Source of the DNA: Pseudoclavibacter sp. AY1H1
GTDB taxonomy: Bacteria; Actinomycetota; Actinomycetes; Actinomycetales; Microbacteriaceae
Reading direction: 5' to 3'
NCBI RefSeq assembly: GCF_002931055.1
Contig: NZ_PSXX01000019.1
Coordinates: 1 to 64,000 of the forward strand
Length of the DNA stretch: 64,000 nucleotides
Positions within the stretch are counted from its first letter, which is position 1; the number at the start of each line of letters is the position of its first letter. Positions 6,765-15,380 of this stretch are shown here, in pieces. The position numbers and the translations under genes were made by a program. The notes beneath the pieces are model-generated. The model was given only the letters and a program-made list of their open reading frames with translations. It searched no databases and was not told where the DNA came from.

Positions 6765-7505
6765 ATGCTGAATCGACGCAACACCGCCATGATCTCGCTC
6801 CTCGCCGTCGCCATCGCCGGCTGGGCAGTCATCGGCCTTTCAACTCCGCACCACGAGGCGACCCCTGCCCAACCCATCGGCAGCGCCGCAACTGTCGCCC
6901 CGATCACGTCGACGATGACGGCCGAGGAGATCAGCCAACGCCTCCAGGTGCTCGCGATCGCGCAGCAGGTCGAGGCGGACCCCCAAACTCCCGCATACGA
7001 GCGCGACGAGTTCGGTACCCGCTGGGCCGACGTCGACCGCAACGGATGCGACACCCGAAACGACATCCTCAACCGCGACCTGACCGACCTCGTGCACAAA
7101 CCAGGCACCAACGACTGCAAAGTCGTCGCCGGCACACTTCATGACCCCTACACCGGGCAGCTGATCCATGTGAACACACCACAGGAGCTCGGCGATCAGA
7201 TCGACGTCGACCACATCGTGCCCCTCAACCTCGCCTGGCTCCACGGCGCGGCGACTTGGACGCCCGAGCAGCGTCGCAACTTCGCGAACGATCCAGCAAA
7301 CCTTCGCGCCGTCGACGCGAGTACCAACAACAGCAAGAGCGACGACGGCCCCAGCGCCTGGGAGCCACCCAACACCGACTACCGCTGCCAGTTCGCAGCC
7401 GCATACGTCGACGTCGTCGACGCCTACAAGCTCACGCTCTCGCCTGCCGATCACGACAGCCTCACAGCGACACTCACCCGCTGCCTCCCAACAGCGACGA
7501 CATAA
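6765..7505 (+). CDS. Exported HNH nuclease (DUF1524/GmrSD-C-like)
   Basis: The 246-residue protein has an N-terminal signal/anchor helix (about 8-26). Its domain (about 80-225) carries EFGTRWADVDRNGCDTRND, LHDPYTGQLI, the catalytic DVDHIVPL block and NDPANLRAVDASTNNSKSD, the HNH-type beta-beta-alpha metal site of the DUF1524 family. Such exported nucleases are common in actinobacteria and cut DNA non-specifically. AAGGAC precedes the ATG. It is under the S8 promoter, which ties it to the conjugation and pilus operons; DNA processing, nutrition or attack on competitors are all possible. Confidence 0.85.
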   Translation: MLNRRNTAMISLLAVAIAGWAVIGLSTPHHEATPAQPIGSAATVAPITSTMTAEEISQRLQVLAIAQQVEADPQTPAYERDEFGTRWADVDRNGCDTRNDILNRDLTDLVHKPGTNDCKVVAGTLHDPYTGQLIHVNTPQELGDQIDVDHIVPLNLAWLHGAATWTPEQRRNFANDPANLRAVDASTNNSKSDDGPSAWEPPNTDYRCQFAAAYVDVVDAYKLTLSPADHDSLTATLTRCLPTATT

Positions 7506-7522
7506 CGCGCAGCACCACGTGG

Positions 7523-7556
7523 TGTCCAAACCAACAGGTCGAGCTGCCACTACCTA
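7523..7556 (+). promoter_or_regulatory. S-type promoter S1
   Basis: TGTCCAAA (7523-7530), 15 nt, GCCACTACCTA (7546-7556), identical at both blocks to S2. It stands 88 nt before the first gene of the 7645-8695 operon. Confidence 0.8.
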
Positions 7557-7644
7557 CATAGGCACCTCCTCCGTGCCGATCGCTAAACACTGCGCGAACA
7601 CCGACCACAGGTAGGGCGCGCAACTCCAGCAGACGGGACATCTC

Positions 7645-8010
7645 ATGGCACAGCCCAACGGGACCACACTCTCCACACTCACAGCGGCTCAGCACAAGCT
7701 CGAAGCCCTCAAAGCCGAAGCCGCACTGGGCACCTGGTCGCCGTTCTCACTCGCGACATCCCACAGCGGCACACGTGACGCTGACGCCCTGGCTCTGCTC
7801 GTGACGCTCCTACCGCCGTCGGCAGCCTCGCTCCTCACCGTGATGTGCCATCACGTCGTCGTCGACGAGGTCCTTCACGTCTTGAGCCTCGCGGCCCACG
7901 AAGAGCGACTCGGCCGGTCATTTCCGCCACGTGCGCTCCGGCTCGCTGAGGTCATCCTCCAGCAGGCATCGTCCTCCGAGGTGCACGACGCAACACCGAA
8001 GGTCCTCTAG
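7645..8010 (+). CDS. Hypothetical protein, first gene of the S1 operon
   Basis: This 121-residue protein is not recognised. It is mostly helical, with an Ala-rich N-terminus and a central Leu/Val-rich segment (about 48-80, LLVTLLPPSAASLLTVMCHHVVVDEVL) that is more like a buried helix pair than a membrane helix. It is the promoter-proximal gene of three coupled genes; its stop overlaps the GTG start of the next. Confidence 0.65.
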   Translation: MAQPNGTTLSTLTAAQHKLEALKAEAALGTWSPFSLATSHSGTRDADALALLVTLLPPSAASLLTVMCHHVVVDEVLHVLSLAAHEERLGRSFPPRALRLAEVILQQASSSEVHDATPKVL

Positions 8011-8384
8011 TGCGCTCGATGACCGCGTGGGCGGCCCCCGTCATCGCGCGCACTTCATGCCGTCGGGCGACCTTCACACCGTCGCCCACGCTCCTGCAAC
8101 TGCTCAACGACGCCGATTCCAGCGACAGGCCTCCACTTCGGAGAAGACTCAAGCGACTTCAGACTCGCTGCCTAAGCCGTCTCAGGCACAAAGCCTGGGC
8201 CGCCGAGGCCGCAGCAACCTCTGCCCAACTCCACGTGGATGCCACCCATCTCGAGCTCGTCCATGCTTGCCGGCACGGCAGCGTCAGCATCAAAGCCCCG
8301 GGTGGAGGGACCGCCGTCCTCACCGCGCGGCGCATGCGTGGCGCCCGAGACCACGTCTTCACGATCCTGGCGGATCGCGCATGA
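8010..8384 (+). CDS. Hypothetical basic protein of the S1 operon
   Basis: The GTG start overlaps the previous stop by one base and the end overlaps the next start by ATGA, which supports a real gene. The 124-residue product is Arg-rich in the middle (about 43-65) and ends in a short beta-type region. The family is unknown; a nucleic-acid-binding role is possible from charge alone. Confidence 0.55.
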   Translation: MRSMTAWAAPVIARTSCRRATFTPSPTLLQLLNDADSSDRPPLRRRLKRLQTRCLSRLRHKAWAAEAAATSAQLHVDATHLELVHACRHGSVSIKAPGGGTAVLTARRMRGARDHVFTILADRA

Positions 8385-8695
8385 ATCCCTCACCCGAGAT
8401 TCAAGCCGCCGTTCTCGAAACAATCGCCCGTGAGCTCGACCCGCCTGCCTGGAAGCTCCATGACCTCGAGCTGACCGAATCGACAACCCCGGCAGCCTGG
8501 TTGCACCACGTAGTCACCCCATCCCTACAACTCGCCCGTGCGCAACTGACCAACGAAATGCCCGTAGAACCGCAACAGATGGTCACCCGGTACACCAGGG
8601 CCGTCGCCGCGCACCCCTTCGGGCCGCTCACACGCCGCGAATCAATCGAGATCTCGAACCTCGCCCACTGGCGTCGGCGAGCGAACCTCCAGTAG
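8381..8695 (+). CDS. Hypothetical protein, last gene of the S1 operon
   Basis: ATG overlaps the stop of the upstream gene (ATGA). The 104-residue acidic helical protein has no recognised motif; blocks such as LETIARELDPPAWKL and MVTRYTRAVAAHPFGPL suggest a small folded domain. A strong terminator follows at 8717-8772. Confidence 0.65.
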   Translation: MNPSPEIQAAVLETIARELDPPAWKLHDLELTESTTPAAWLHHVVTPSLQLARAQLTNEMPVEPQQMVTRYTRAVAAHPFGPLTRRESIEISNLAHWRRRANLQ

Positions 8696-8716
8696 CGAGG
8701 ACATCCACAGATTCGT

Positions 8717-8772
8717 AGAGCGCCCGACGGTGCTGGCTAGCTTGACACCTGCCTCGCCCCGTCGGGCGCTCT
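8717..8772 (+). terminator. Terminator of the S1 operon
   Basis: AGAGCGCCCGACGG and its complement form a 14-bp stem around a 28-nt loop, followed by TTTC. Confidence 0.75.
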
Positions 8773-8786
8773 TTCGATGGATCAAC

Positions 8787-8984
8787 TCAGCCCAGCATCG
8801 CGCGACTCGACTCGTGCTCAAACGCATCTCTCAGCGCAGCTCGCTCCGCCGCACGCGATCGCACCGTTCGAAGTTCACCCCGCCAACCGCAGACACACTC
8901 TGCTCGATGTCCAGCTAGGTACACCCCAACAGCACCGCCCGCACGCCTCGTGGCGTACGCATCAACGATGCTCACAACGTGCAT
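8787..8984 (-). CDS. Small CxCGW-motif protein
   Basis: The 65-residue product contains AECVCGWRG, a short Cys-X-Cys-Gly-Trp knuckle seen in many small actinobacterial mobile-element proteins, followed by a charged helix. GAGG precedes the ATG. A plus-strand frame covers the same bases but has a low-complexity His/Arg/Ser-rich product. It may be the distal gene of the surface operon upstream on the minus strand. Function unknown. Confidence 0.45.
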   Translation of the reverse strand: MHVVSIVDAYATRRAGGAVGVYLAGHRAECVCGWRGELRTVRSRAAERAALRDAFEHESSRAMLG

Positions 8985-9132
8985 CAGCTCACCTCACTCG
9001 ACACCTGGTCCATACACGCTCTGCGAAACGTTCGGTCGACACCTCATTGCGCGATGGCACGGTTGTCAGAGACGGTACCGTTCCGCCCGCGCCGCAAGGC
9101 GTTCCACGTTCTCCTCTACGACGGGCATGACG

Positions 9133-9528
9133 TCATGGGGCACTCCAGGAGATGCACGCCACGGACGCGCTGCCGTCTGTGTTCAGCGAAATGACCTCAA
9201 CGAGGACGCCAGGGACGACCTGAGCAGGAGTGGCAGGCTGGATCTGCCCATTCGCGAGCTGCGCGAGCAGGGATCGGACGGTGGAGCGCACCGCATACTC
9301 CTCGAGCAGCGATCCCCCGTCGCGTACCGCCGCGCGCAGCGCGAGCATCGTCTCGTCGCCGCTCGGGGAGCGGAACGTGCCACCGGCCGCGCGAGCTGCA
9401 CGCAGCCAGTCCCGGCGGCGGTCGCCTCCGAAGAAGAAGCGCGAACGATCCCCCTCAGCCGATCCGTTGAAACGACGGAGCGGGAAGGCCCGTGTGCGAG
9501 TCATGGAACTGCTTTCTGTAGTGGTCAT
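9133..9528 (-). CDS. Hypothetical protein of the surface operon
   Basis: The 131-residue product has an Arg-rich N-terminal half (about 10-50) and a C-terminal beta-strand region (about 100-131, VVPGVLVEVISLN). AGGGA precedes the ATG, and only 8 bases separate it from the stop of the toroid enzyme, so it is cotranscribed. The family is not recognised and no signal peptide is present. Confidence 0.6.
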   Translation of the reverse strand: MTTTESSSMTRTRAFPLRRFNGSAEGDRSRFFFGGDRRRDWLRAARAAGGTFRSPSGDETMLALRAAVRDGGSLLEEYAVRSTVRSLLAQLANGQIQPATPAQVVPGVLVEVISLNTDGSASVACISWSAP

Positions 9529-9536
9529 GAGAATCC

Positions 9537-11795
9537 CTAGTTGATTGTCGTGGCGGCTTGACCAGCGACCTCGCCGGCCACGGTCACTGCGGAAACGGTC
9601 ACGTCGCTTGGAGATCCACCGGAAGCGCGAGCCGCCGATGACGTCGCCTTGAGGGTCTGTTCCGAGACGCTGTAGTCGTCCACGTTCGGGATAGCGAGCT
9701 GTGCGCCCTCCGCGGCACCCGCGAATCTGAGCTGCGCGCCACGAAGCGCCGGCAGGCTGATGACTCGCATGGAAATGTCACCGTTCCCGTGGCGGTGAGC
9801 TTCGACCTGGAGCGTCTGCGCATGGTCGTCAGCCAGAAACGCGATGTTCAGGTCGATCTGCTTCTGGAAGATCACCCCGACGCGGTGAACCACCCCACCG
9901 GCAGCTGCTTCGTTCGTGCGCTTCACAAAGACCCGCAACGGCATCTTGCCGAGGCTGAACAGCACGCTGTTGCCCCCACGGGTCAGGACGATGCTCGTGG
10001 TCACGACTTCTCGGTCTGCGTCGCCAAACACGTACGTGGACCCTCCAGCGAACGTGAGGACGTCGCCCTGCTTCATGAGCAGCGGCAGGCGCTGGGTGCA
10101 GTCGCCGGCCCGCTGCGTGATGAAGGTGTAGCGCAAGCCGGTATCCCAGTAGCCCCAGCCGGTCACGTACTCGGCGGAGCCCGCGGTCGATTCGGTGCGC
10201 TGCGCGAAGAGTGTGGCCCGATCGACGAGCTGCTCACCGCGCAATGCCTGAGCTCCACTGGAGGTTCGGCTGTCGAAGTATCTGCTAGACGCACTCGACT
10301 GGCGCGTAGAGAACCCACCGTTCGGCCCCACGGTTTCCCATCCCTCGGGCGAGTCCGGGTTGTTGGTACCGACCAAGATGGTGCCCATGGTGGGGCTCCA
10401 GAGCGTTCCCAGCTGCCGAGTGGACCGGTAGGGCTTGAGCCACTCACCGAAGACCCCGACCGCGTAGTACGAGGGTCGACGCACGAACAGGTACTGGTCC
10501 CCCTTGGAGCCAGCGGCGTACTTTGTGAATCGGCTCCCGACCAGCATGGGGAGCTCAGCCTCCGCGGCTGCGCGAGCCTCACCGGATGGCCCTTCGGGCG
10601 CGAGGATCCCGTACATCCACGTGCGGGGCGAGGTGTCTGGCTTGGTGAGGGCGGTGATCCCCTTCGTGTGCGCGGCGAACGAGCTCCGCTCACGGCGCTT
10701 CTGCTCTGCCGTTGGCATGAACAGGGCGAGCTTTGGGGCGCCGGGAAGGAAGTCCTTGGCCAGCGCCGCGCGGTCCGAGAGGTCGTCAGCTGGCCGCACG
10801 ACGGTGGAGACGACGTTGCGCACGTGCAGCGCAGGGACATGGGTCAGCTCGCCGGTTCCCGGTTCGGGGATGACCGCGTAGCTCATGAAGTCGGCGTAGC
10901 GCTGGACTCCTGCGAGCAGGTCCGGGTGTGCCGTGTGCCGGTAGAGCCAGGCGAGATCAGGGAGGGTGACGGTGAAGTTGTAGCCGAAGTCGGCCCCGAA
11001 TGGTTCGTGGAAGAACCCGGCTGGGGACTGGCCGTTCTTCATCAGGTACGAGATCCGTTCGTTCACCGCTTCCTGTGTCGTGGTGGGCTTGTCGAGCACC
11101 TGGAGCGAGCGCTGCGCCGCCACGAGCCCAGCAGCAACTTGGTTGAAGTAGAGCACCGGGGCGCTCCAGTGCGCGGCCTTCGTGTTCATGAACCACGTGA
11201 CGGACCGCTCGATGCTCCGCCGCAGCTGCAGGCGACTGTCGTAGGAGACGCCGAACTTCCGCAGCGCTTCGTAGGTGACGGCCTGCGCCGTCGTCCCGAA
11301 GGTCGTGGAGGCCAGATTCGTCTTGCCGGGCAGCTCCGGGTAGCTGCCGTCCCGCAACTGCAGCGACGTGTAGTACCGAATCGAAGCCTCAAGTCGCTTG
11401 AGCAAATTCGCGTCCCGGTAGTACGGGTTCCACGGCCGTTCGCTCGCGTAGAACCAGGCGAGCGTCGCGACGTGCTCCATGACGCTGGCGTTCGACGGGG
11501 ACTGCGTCTCGACCGGACGCCACCACCCGCCGCCCATGAACCCGTAGAGCTTGGGGTCGTTGTCGACGATGTCGTTCGCCATGCCCGCCACGCTCATCAG
11601 GTAGCGCGCCAAGACTTGCTCGTTCTCCGCGAAGAGGCTTCGAGCGGGCGACGCGATCGCCGCGACCTTCGGGAGGGCGGCTGCGGCCGCCGCAGGCGCG
11701 GGGAGTGCGAGCTGAGCGGCTGCGCTAAGGGCGCCGATCCCGAGCGTGCCGAGCAGCATGGATCGCCGGCTGAGCCCGGTGGAGGTGTCGTTCAT
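9537..11795 (-). CDS. Tat-exported alpha/alpha-toroid protein, polysaccharide-lyase-like
   Basis: The 752-residue protein begins with a twin-arginine signal (LSRRSMLLGTLGIG, cleavage near residue 38). The next roughly 350 residues are long amphipathic helices rich in W/Y/H, consistent with an alpha/alpha toroid. The C-terminal half is beta-rich, with TGWGYWDTGLRYTF and a supersandwich-like layout, as in PL8 or heparinase II/III-type lyases. I cannot point to a definite family signature or catalytic triad. AAGGAG lies 9 bases before the ATG. Its place behind the adhesin and sortase suggests a secreted enzyme acting on extracellular polymer; this is inference. Confidence 0.6.
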   Translation of the reverse strand: MNDTSTGLSRRSMLLGTLGIGALSAAAQLALPAPAAAAAALPKVAAIASPARSLFAENEQVLARYLMSVAGMANDIVDNDPKLYGFMGGGWWRPVETQSPSNASVMEHVATLAWFYASERPWNPYYRDANLLKRLEASIRYYTSLQLRDGSYPELPGKTNLASTTFGTTAQAVTYEALRKFGVSYDSRLQLRRSIERSVTWFMNTKAAHWSAPVLYFNQVAAGLVAAQRSLQVLDKPTTTQEAVNERISYLMKNGQSPAGFFHEPFGADFGYNFTVTLPDLAWLYRHTAHPDLLAGVQRYADFMSYAVIPEPGTGELTHVPALHVRNVVSTVVRPADDLSDRAALAKDFLPGAPKLALFMPTAEQKRRERSSFAAHTKGITALTKPDTSPRTWMYGILAPEGPSGEARAAAEAELPMLVGSRFTKYAAGSKGDQYLFVRRPSYYAVGVFGEWLKPYRSTRQLGTLWSPTMGTILVGTNNPDSPEGWETVGPNGGFSTRQSSASSRYFDSRTSSGAQALRGEQLVDRATLFAQRTESTAGSAEYVTGWGYWDTGLRYTFITQRAGDCTQRLPLLMKQGDVLTFAGGSTYVFGDADREVVTTSIVLTRGGNSVLFSLGKMPLRVFVKRTNEAAAGGVVHRVGVIFQKQIDLNIAFLADDHAQTLQVEAHRHGNGDISMRVISLPALRGAQLRFAGAAEGAQLAIPNVDDYSVSEQTLKATSSAARASGGSPSDVTVSAVTVAGEVAGQAATTIN

Positions 11796-11863
11796 GGGGG
11801 AATCTCCTTGAAAGCAGTGGGGGCGGTCCCGAACGGCTGACCGCGAAGGGGGAAGAAGCGGGG

Positions 11864-12487
11864 TCAGACCGCGGGGGATAGGGCAACGAACCGCATGACG
11901 GGTTCGCCCCAGTGGCAGGTCTGGAGCAGCAGTGCCCCGCTCATGCCCGTCACGTCTGCCGTGGTGGCCGTGTACTTGTCCACGTCGCGCAACTCCGTGA
12001 CCTGGTAGGTCTGCGCAGCGCCGGTGGTGTCCTCGATGACCAAGCGCGATCCGACGTCGAGCGGCAGGATCACGTCTCCACCGCAGCCGTTGTGCGCCGC
12101 GTAGACGGGCTGCAGGCTTGCGTCGACCGCATATGAGGCCAGCTGCGGAAAGGAGCCGTCACACGCGTCCAGGGCCGCGTCTGGACCAAGTGAGCCCAAG
12201 GACACGACGGGGAGCTTTTCTCCGCCTGCGATGGGGGCTGGGGCGAGCTCCACGGCCATCTCATTTGTCGCGGTGCGCAGGGCGCCAATCCCGCGTTCAG
12301 CGACCGCGGGGGCGAATGCCGCCGTGCCAGCGATCGCCACGCCAAGCGTGAGGGTGGCGCAGATTGAGGCAACGGCGACGGTGTGCCGCCGTCGTTGTTT
12401 TCGCGTGCGGGACTCGCGAGCAGCGCGACGGCCAATTGGAATCTCGGGGGTGAGGAGCGTTTCGACAGAGAGCGGGTGTCCGGTCAC
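11864..12487 (-). CDS. Sortase, probable partner of the LVKTG adhesin
   Basis: The 207-residue protein has an Arg-rich cytoplasmic start and one membrane helix (about 36-58). The extracellular domain shows the sortase pattern: His in VYAAHNGCGGD, LPLDVGSRLVIED, then catalytic Cys in LLLQTCHWG and Arg in VMRFVAL, giving the His-Cys-Arg triad in the right order. GTG with GGAAGAA upstream is the start. Sortases join C-terminal sorting signals to the cell wall. The adjacent upstream gene encodes an LVKTG-type substrate, so a dedicated pair is likely. Small size and LVKTG partner fit actinobacterial class E/F-like enzymes. Confidence 0.75.
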   Translation of the reverse strand: MTGHPLSVETLLTPEIPIGRRAARESRTRKQRRRHTVAVASICATLTLGVAIAGTAAFAPAVAERGIGALRTATNEMAVELAPAPIAGGEKLPVVSLGSLGPDAALDACDGSFPQLASYAVDASLQPVYAAHNGCGGDVILPLDVGSRLVIEDTTGAAQTYQVTELRDVDKYTATTADVTGMSGALLLQTCHWGEPVMRFVALSPAV

Positions 12488-12532
12488 GGTTTCTTCCGAT
12501 CGTGCGGTGCTGCGGCGAGCTGGTTAATGGAC

Positions 12533-12567
12533 GACGGCCCACACCCGAGGGGAGGGTGTGGGCCGTC
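12533..12567 (-). terminator. Hairpin between adhesin and sortase genes
   Basis: GACGGCCCACACCC and its complement form a 14-bp stem with a 7-nt loop. It probably reduces read-through from the adhesin into the sortase, giving more adhesin than sortase. Confidence 0.75.
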
Positions 12568-12578
12568 AGTTCGGGGGA

Positions 12579-14594
12579 CTAGTCCTGCTCGGAAGCAGCT
12601 GCCGCCTTGCGGCGACGCAGCACGAGTGTTCCGAGCGTCGCCAGCGCCGCGGCGATGATGCCGCCACCGGTCCAGAGCGCGGCCTGAGCGTCAGCGCCGG
12701 TCTTCACCAGATCAACAGAGCCAACCGGCGTTGCTGCCGGCGAGGCCGGAGTCGTCGGGGTTGCCGTGGGCGTTGGGGCCGGAGCGGGCGTCACGGGCGT
12801 CTCGACCGAGTCGCCAACGGGAGGACCGTCCGGGACGCTGACGGTGGCCTCGTTGAGGACCGACTCGGCCTTCTCGTCCTCGACCGTGATCGTGTAGACG
12901 TACTCGCCCGGGAGCATGATCGACGCCTTGGGCTCCAGCGGCACATCCAGGATGATGTCCACGCCGTCGATGCCGAGCAGCTTGTCCGTGAGCGTGATCG
13001 TGCTCTCGGGTGCGTTGCCCGTGTTCGTGACGTTGAAGCCGTACGTGATCTGGTCGCCAGCGTTGCCGGTCGTGCCATCGCCGTTGCTGTCTTCGACGCC
13101 GAGCTCCTGCTTGTCGAGCTCGAGGCCGACGCGGGTCAGGGTGTCGGAAACGCTCGCCTCGCACACGCTGCCGGTGTCGTCGCCCTCGAAGCAGGTGTTG
13201 GAGCCGGTGTTGACGACCTTGTTGGTGATGAGATCAGCGGCGGTGTCGAGCACCTTCACGCGCACGCGGACGCTCTTCTCCTGGCCGGGTGCGTAGTCGG
13301 ATGCGCCCCAAACGACCGTGCCGTCGGGCTTGAGCTGGCCGCCCTGCGACGCGGAGATGAACTCGACGCCTGCAGGCAGCGTGTCGACCGTCTTCAGGTC
13401 GTACGCGGTGCGCAGCTCTTCGAGGTTCTTCGTGGTGATCGTGTAGACCACTTCCATGCCCGGGAGGAGTCGGTCTGGCGCATCCGACGTCTTCGCGACC
13501 GTGGTCTGTGCGGGACGAACGACCCCATCTGCGGCACCCGCCAGCGACGGCGACGTTCCCCTGCCGGTCTTCTCCACGGTCTGCCCCTGACCCGTGATCG
13601 GGCCGGTGAACTCGTACGACTTCGCGGGAGTGTCTGCGACCCACTCGGAGTAGAACGTGAACCCGTTCACACCCTCAGGCACGGTGACACCGGCGGGCAT
13701 GCTGAGCACGACCTTGCCGGTTTCGAGGTCGCAGGACTCAACGACGGCCTTGTATCCGCTGTTGACCGTCTTGGTGCCGCCCTCGGTGATCCAGCCCACG
13801 GTGAAATCACCGTCACAGTTGGGGAGCGCCCCCTTCGATGCGGTGACCTCCGTACGGGCACCAGCGAGGTCAGCAGCGGTGAGGGTCGCATTCTTGTCCA
13901 CGTACTGCGAGGCGACCAGGAGGCCGACCTCGTTGCCGTTGATGATGCGCGGCGAGATGACGTGGCCCGTGCTGGCTGGCTGCAGGTGGGCGATCGTGTA
14001 GGACGTGCCCGGCCCGAGGATTGAACCGTCCGCGCCGACCAGGGTCAGCGTCGCCGTCTTGTCTTCCTCGGGGTCGGCCACCGGCTGCACGGTGACCGTG
14101 GTGGAGCCGACGATGCCGGAGGAGACTGCGACGGCGTCGGTGAGCGTGATGAACATCGTGCCGCGATCGCCCGCAGCGCTCTTCGCGGTCGCGACCACGG
14201 TTCCGTCGGCGCTCTTGATTTCCAGTCCATCGAATGCGCGGAACAGGAAGTCACCGCTCTCCGCGATCTTCACCGTGAACGTGTCACCCGGAACAGCATC
14301 GTCCGGGATCGCCATGTCGAAGCTAACCGCCATAGCGGTCCTCCAGAGCAGCGCCCCGTCGTCACGCACCGGGTCGGCCGAGTCGACCTTGACGTTCGAG
14401 AACACATCGGCATAGTTCGCCGTCGACGCCGCCATGGGCTTGAAACCAGGCGACTGCGCGGCCGAGGCCGCCGCAGCACCAGGAGCCATAGCCAGCGCCG
14501 AAAACGCGATAACGCCGACGGCACCCGCCGACAACGTTCGGACAAGCGCACGCCCGGAGCGGGCCGGGGCGGTTGCTACTTCAGTTTTGGTCAT
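12579..14594 (-). CDS. LVKTG-anchored surface adhesin with DUF11-type repeats
   Basis: The start at 14594 is chosen because promoter S3 lies just upstream (14644-14677) and an export signal follows (hydrophobic stretch about 18-44). The 671-residue protein has an N-terminal adhesin-like region, at least two DUF11/isopeptide-type beta domains (roughly 345-460 and 465-575, with MEVVYTITTKN and DQITYGFNVTNTG), a Pro/Thr-rich wall-spanning segment, then VDLVKTG, a hydrophobic helix and RRRK. This is a complete sorting signal with LVKTG in place of LPXTG. On conjugative elements such proteins often promote aggregation or mating contact; that role is inferred here. Confidence 0.85.
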   Translation of the reverse strand: MTKTEVATAPARSGRALVRTLSAGAVGVIAFSALAMAPGAAAASAAQSPGFKPMAASTANYADVFSNVKVDSADPVRDDGALLWRTAMAVSFDMAIPDDAVPGDTFTVKIAESGDFLFRAFDGLEIKSADGTVVATAKSAAGDRGTMFITLTDAVAVSSGIVGSTTVTVQPVADPEEDKTATLTLVGADGSILGPGTSYTIAHLQPASTGHVISPRIINGNEVGLLVASQYVDKNATLTAADLAGARTEVTASKGALPNCDGDFTVGWITEGGTKTVNSGYKAVVESCDLETGKVVLSMPAGVTVPEGVNGFTFYSEWVADTPAKSYEFTGPITGQGQTVEKTGRGTSPSLAGAADGVVRPAQTTVAKTSDAPDRLLPGMEVVYTITTKNLEELRTAYDLKTVDTLPAGVEFISASQGGQLKPDGTVVWGASDYAPGQEKSVRVRVKVLDTAADLITNKVVNTGSNTCFEGDDTGSVCEASVSDTLTRVGLELDKQELGVEDSNGDGTTGNAGDQITYGFNVTNTGNAPESTITLTDKLLGIDGVDIILDVPLEPKASIMLPGEYVYTITVEDEKAESVLNEATVSVPDGPPVGDSVETPVTPAPAPTPTATPTTPASPAATPVGSVDLVKTGADAQAALWTGGGIIAAALATLGTLVLRRRKAAAASEQD

Positions 14595-14643
14595 TCGTGT
14601 CTTCTTCCAGGAAGCGAGTTGAAGGCGGCCAAATGGGCCTACG

Positions 14644-14677
14644 TGGGTAATGGCCCCCTGCCACCCAGATTTGGACA
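14644..14677 (-). promoter_or_regulatory. S-type promoter S3
   Basis: On the minus strand: TGTCCAAA (14677-14670), 15 nt, GCCATTACCCA (14654-14644). It lies 50 nt before the adhesin start and is divergent from S9. Confidence 0.8.
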
Positions 14678-14766
14678 ACCCATTCAGGAATTTTTTTCGG
14701 GGGCGTGCTTCACAAAGACAGCGGCGACCCAGAACCCATGCGATCGACAAAGAGGAGCGACTGAGC

Positions 14767-14800
14767 TGTCCAAATCACGAAGCCAGACGGGCACTACCGG
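14767..14800 (+). promoter_or_regulatory. S-type promoter S9
   Basis: TGTCCAAA (14767-14774), 15 nt, GGCACTACCGG (14790-14800). It points to the gene at 14866. S3 and S9 form a back-to-back pair 89 nt apart. Confidence 0.7.
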
Positions 14801-14865
14801 GACAGGGCCCTCCACGCGCATCCGCGCCCCCGTTCGACGGGCCTCACCCAGATCAAGGAGACCCG

Positions 14866-15276
14866 ATGACCCAGCCACGCCTTTCCACCCAGCCCGACCA
14901 GCCACTTAGCCGCCTGAAGGCGCTCGGTAACAACATCCGCCTGTGCGTGCCCGCACTCGCACCAGCCGTCAGAGTTCAACCCGATCAGGAACACTGCCTG
15001 GAGCTCGAGCTCTCCACCCGTCTCGCGATGGTGATCAGCACAGCCGAGGCGAACTGGTACCTGCGGACGAAACACCGCGGCGACCTCGGTGAAGCCCTCT
15101 CCCCCAGCACGGCACTGCAGATGCCCACTCGAGGAGACGCTCTGATCCTTCTCGAGGCCGTCGCTACCGAACTCCGCGCCCACCTGGAGGACCTCCGTCA
15201 CCGCCCCGCAGACCGCGATCCCGAGCTGATAGCGGAAGTGCAGCTGCGACTCCAACTGGTTCAGGAACACCTCTAA
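14866..15276 (+). CDS. Hypothetical protein, first gene of the S9 operon
   Basis: AAGGAG 8 bases upstream and promoter S9 fix this start. The 136-residue product is largely helical and acidic in its second half (ILLEAVATELRAHLEDL, about 94-110). No motif or family is recognised. It leads a group of three small genes ending in a helix-turn-helix protein, a pattern resembling the 5105-8695 region. Confidence 0.7.
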   Translation: MTQPRLSTQPDQPLSRLKALGNNIRLCVPALAPAVRVQPDQEHCLELELSTRLAMVISTAEANWYLRTKHRGDLGEALSPSTALQMPTRGDALILLEAVATELRAHLEDLRHRPADRDPELIAEVQLRLQLVQEHL

Positions 15277-15380
15277 GCGGCGCGGAACGACCCAGGCCAG
15301 TTCGGACAGGTCACTTCATGGAAGCCGAGCATGTCTCCCCTTCGAATCCGAGTGTTAAGCCAGCCAACAGAAGGCAACCC

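Noticed and set aside
8777-9130. Plus-strand frame in the 8.8-9.1 kb gap
   Set aside because: His/Arg/Ser-rich product without ribosome site; the opposite strand encodes a CxCGW protein with a GAGG site.
9789-11840. Long open frame on the plus strand opposite the toroid enzyme
   Set aside because: It is a GC-driven antisense frame; the minus strand has a Tat signal, ribosome site and protein-like composition.
12558-14024. Long plus-strand frame opposite the adhesin
   Set aside because: Antisense shadow; no ribosome site, and it runs through the terminator hairpin.
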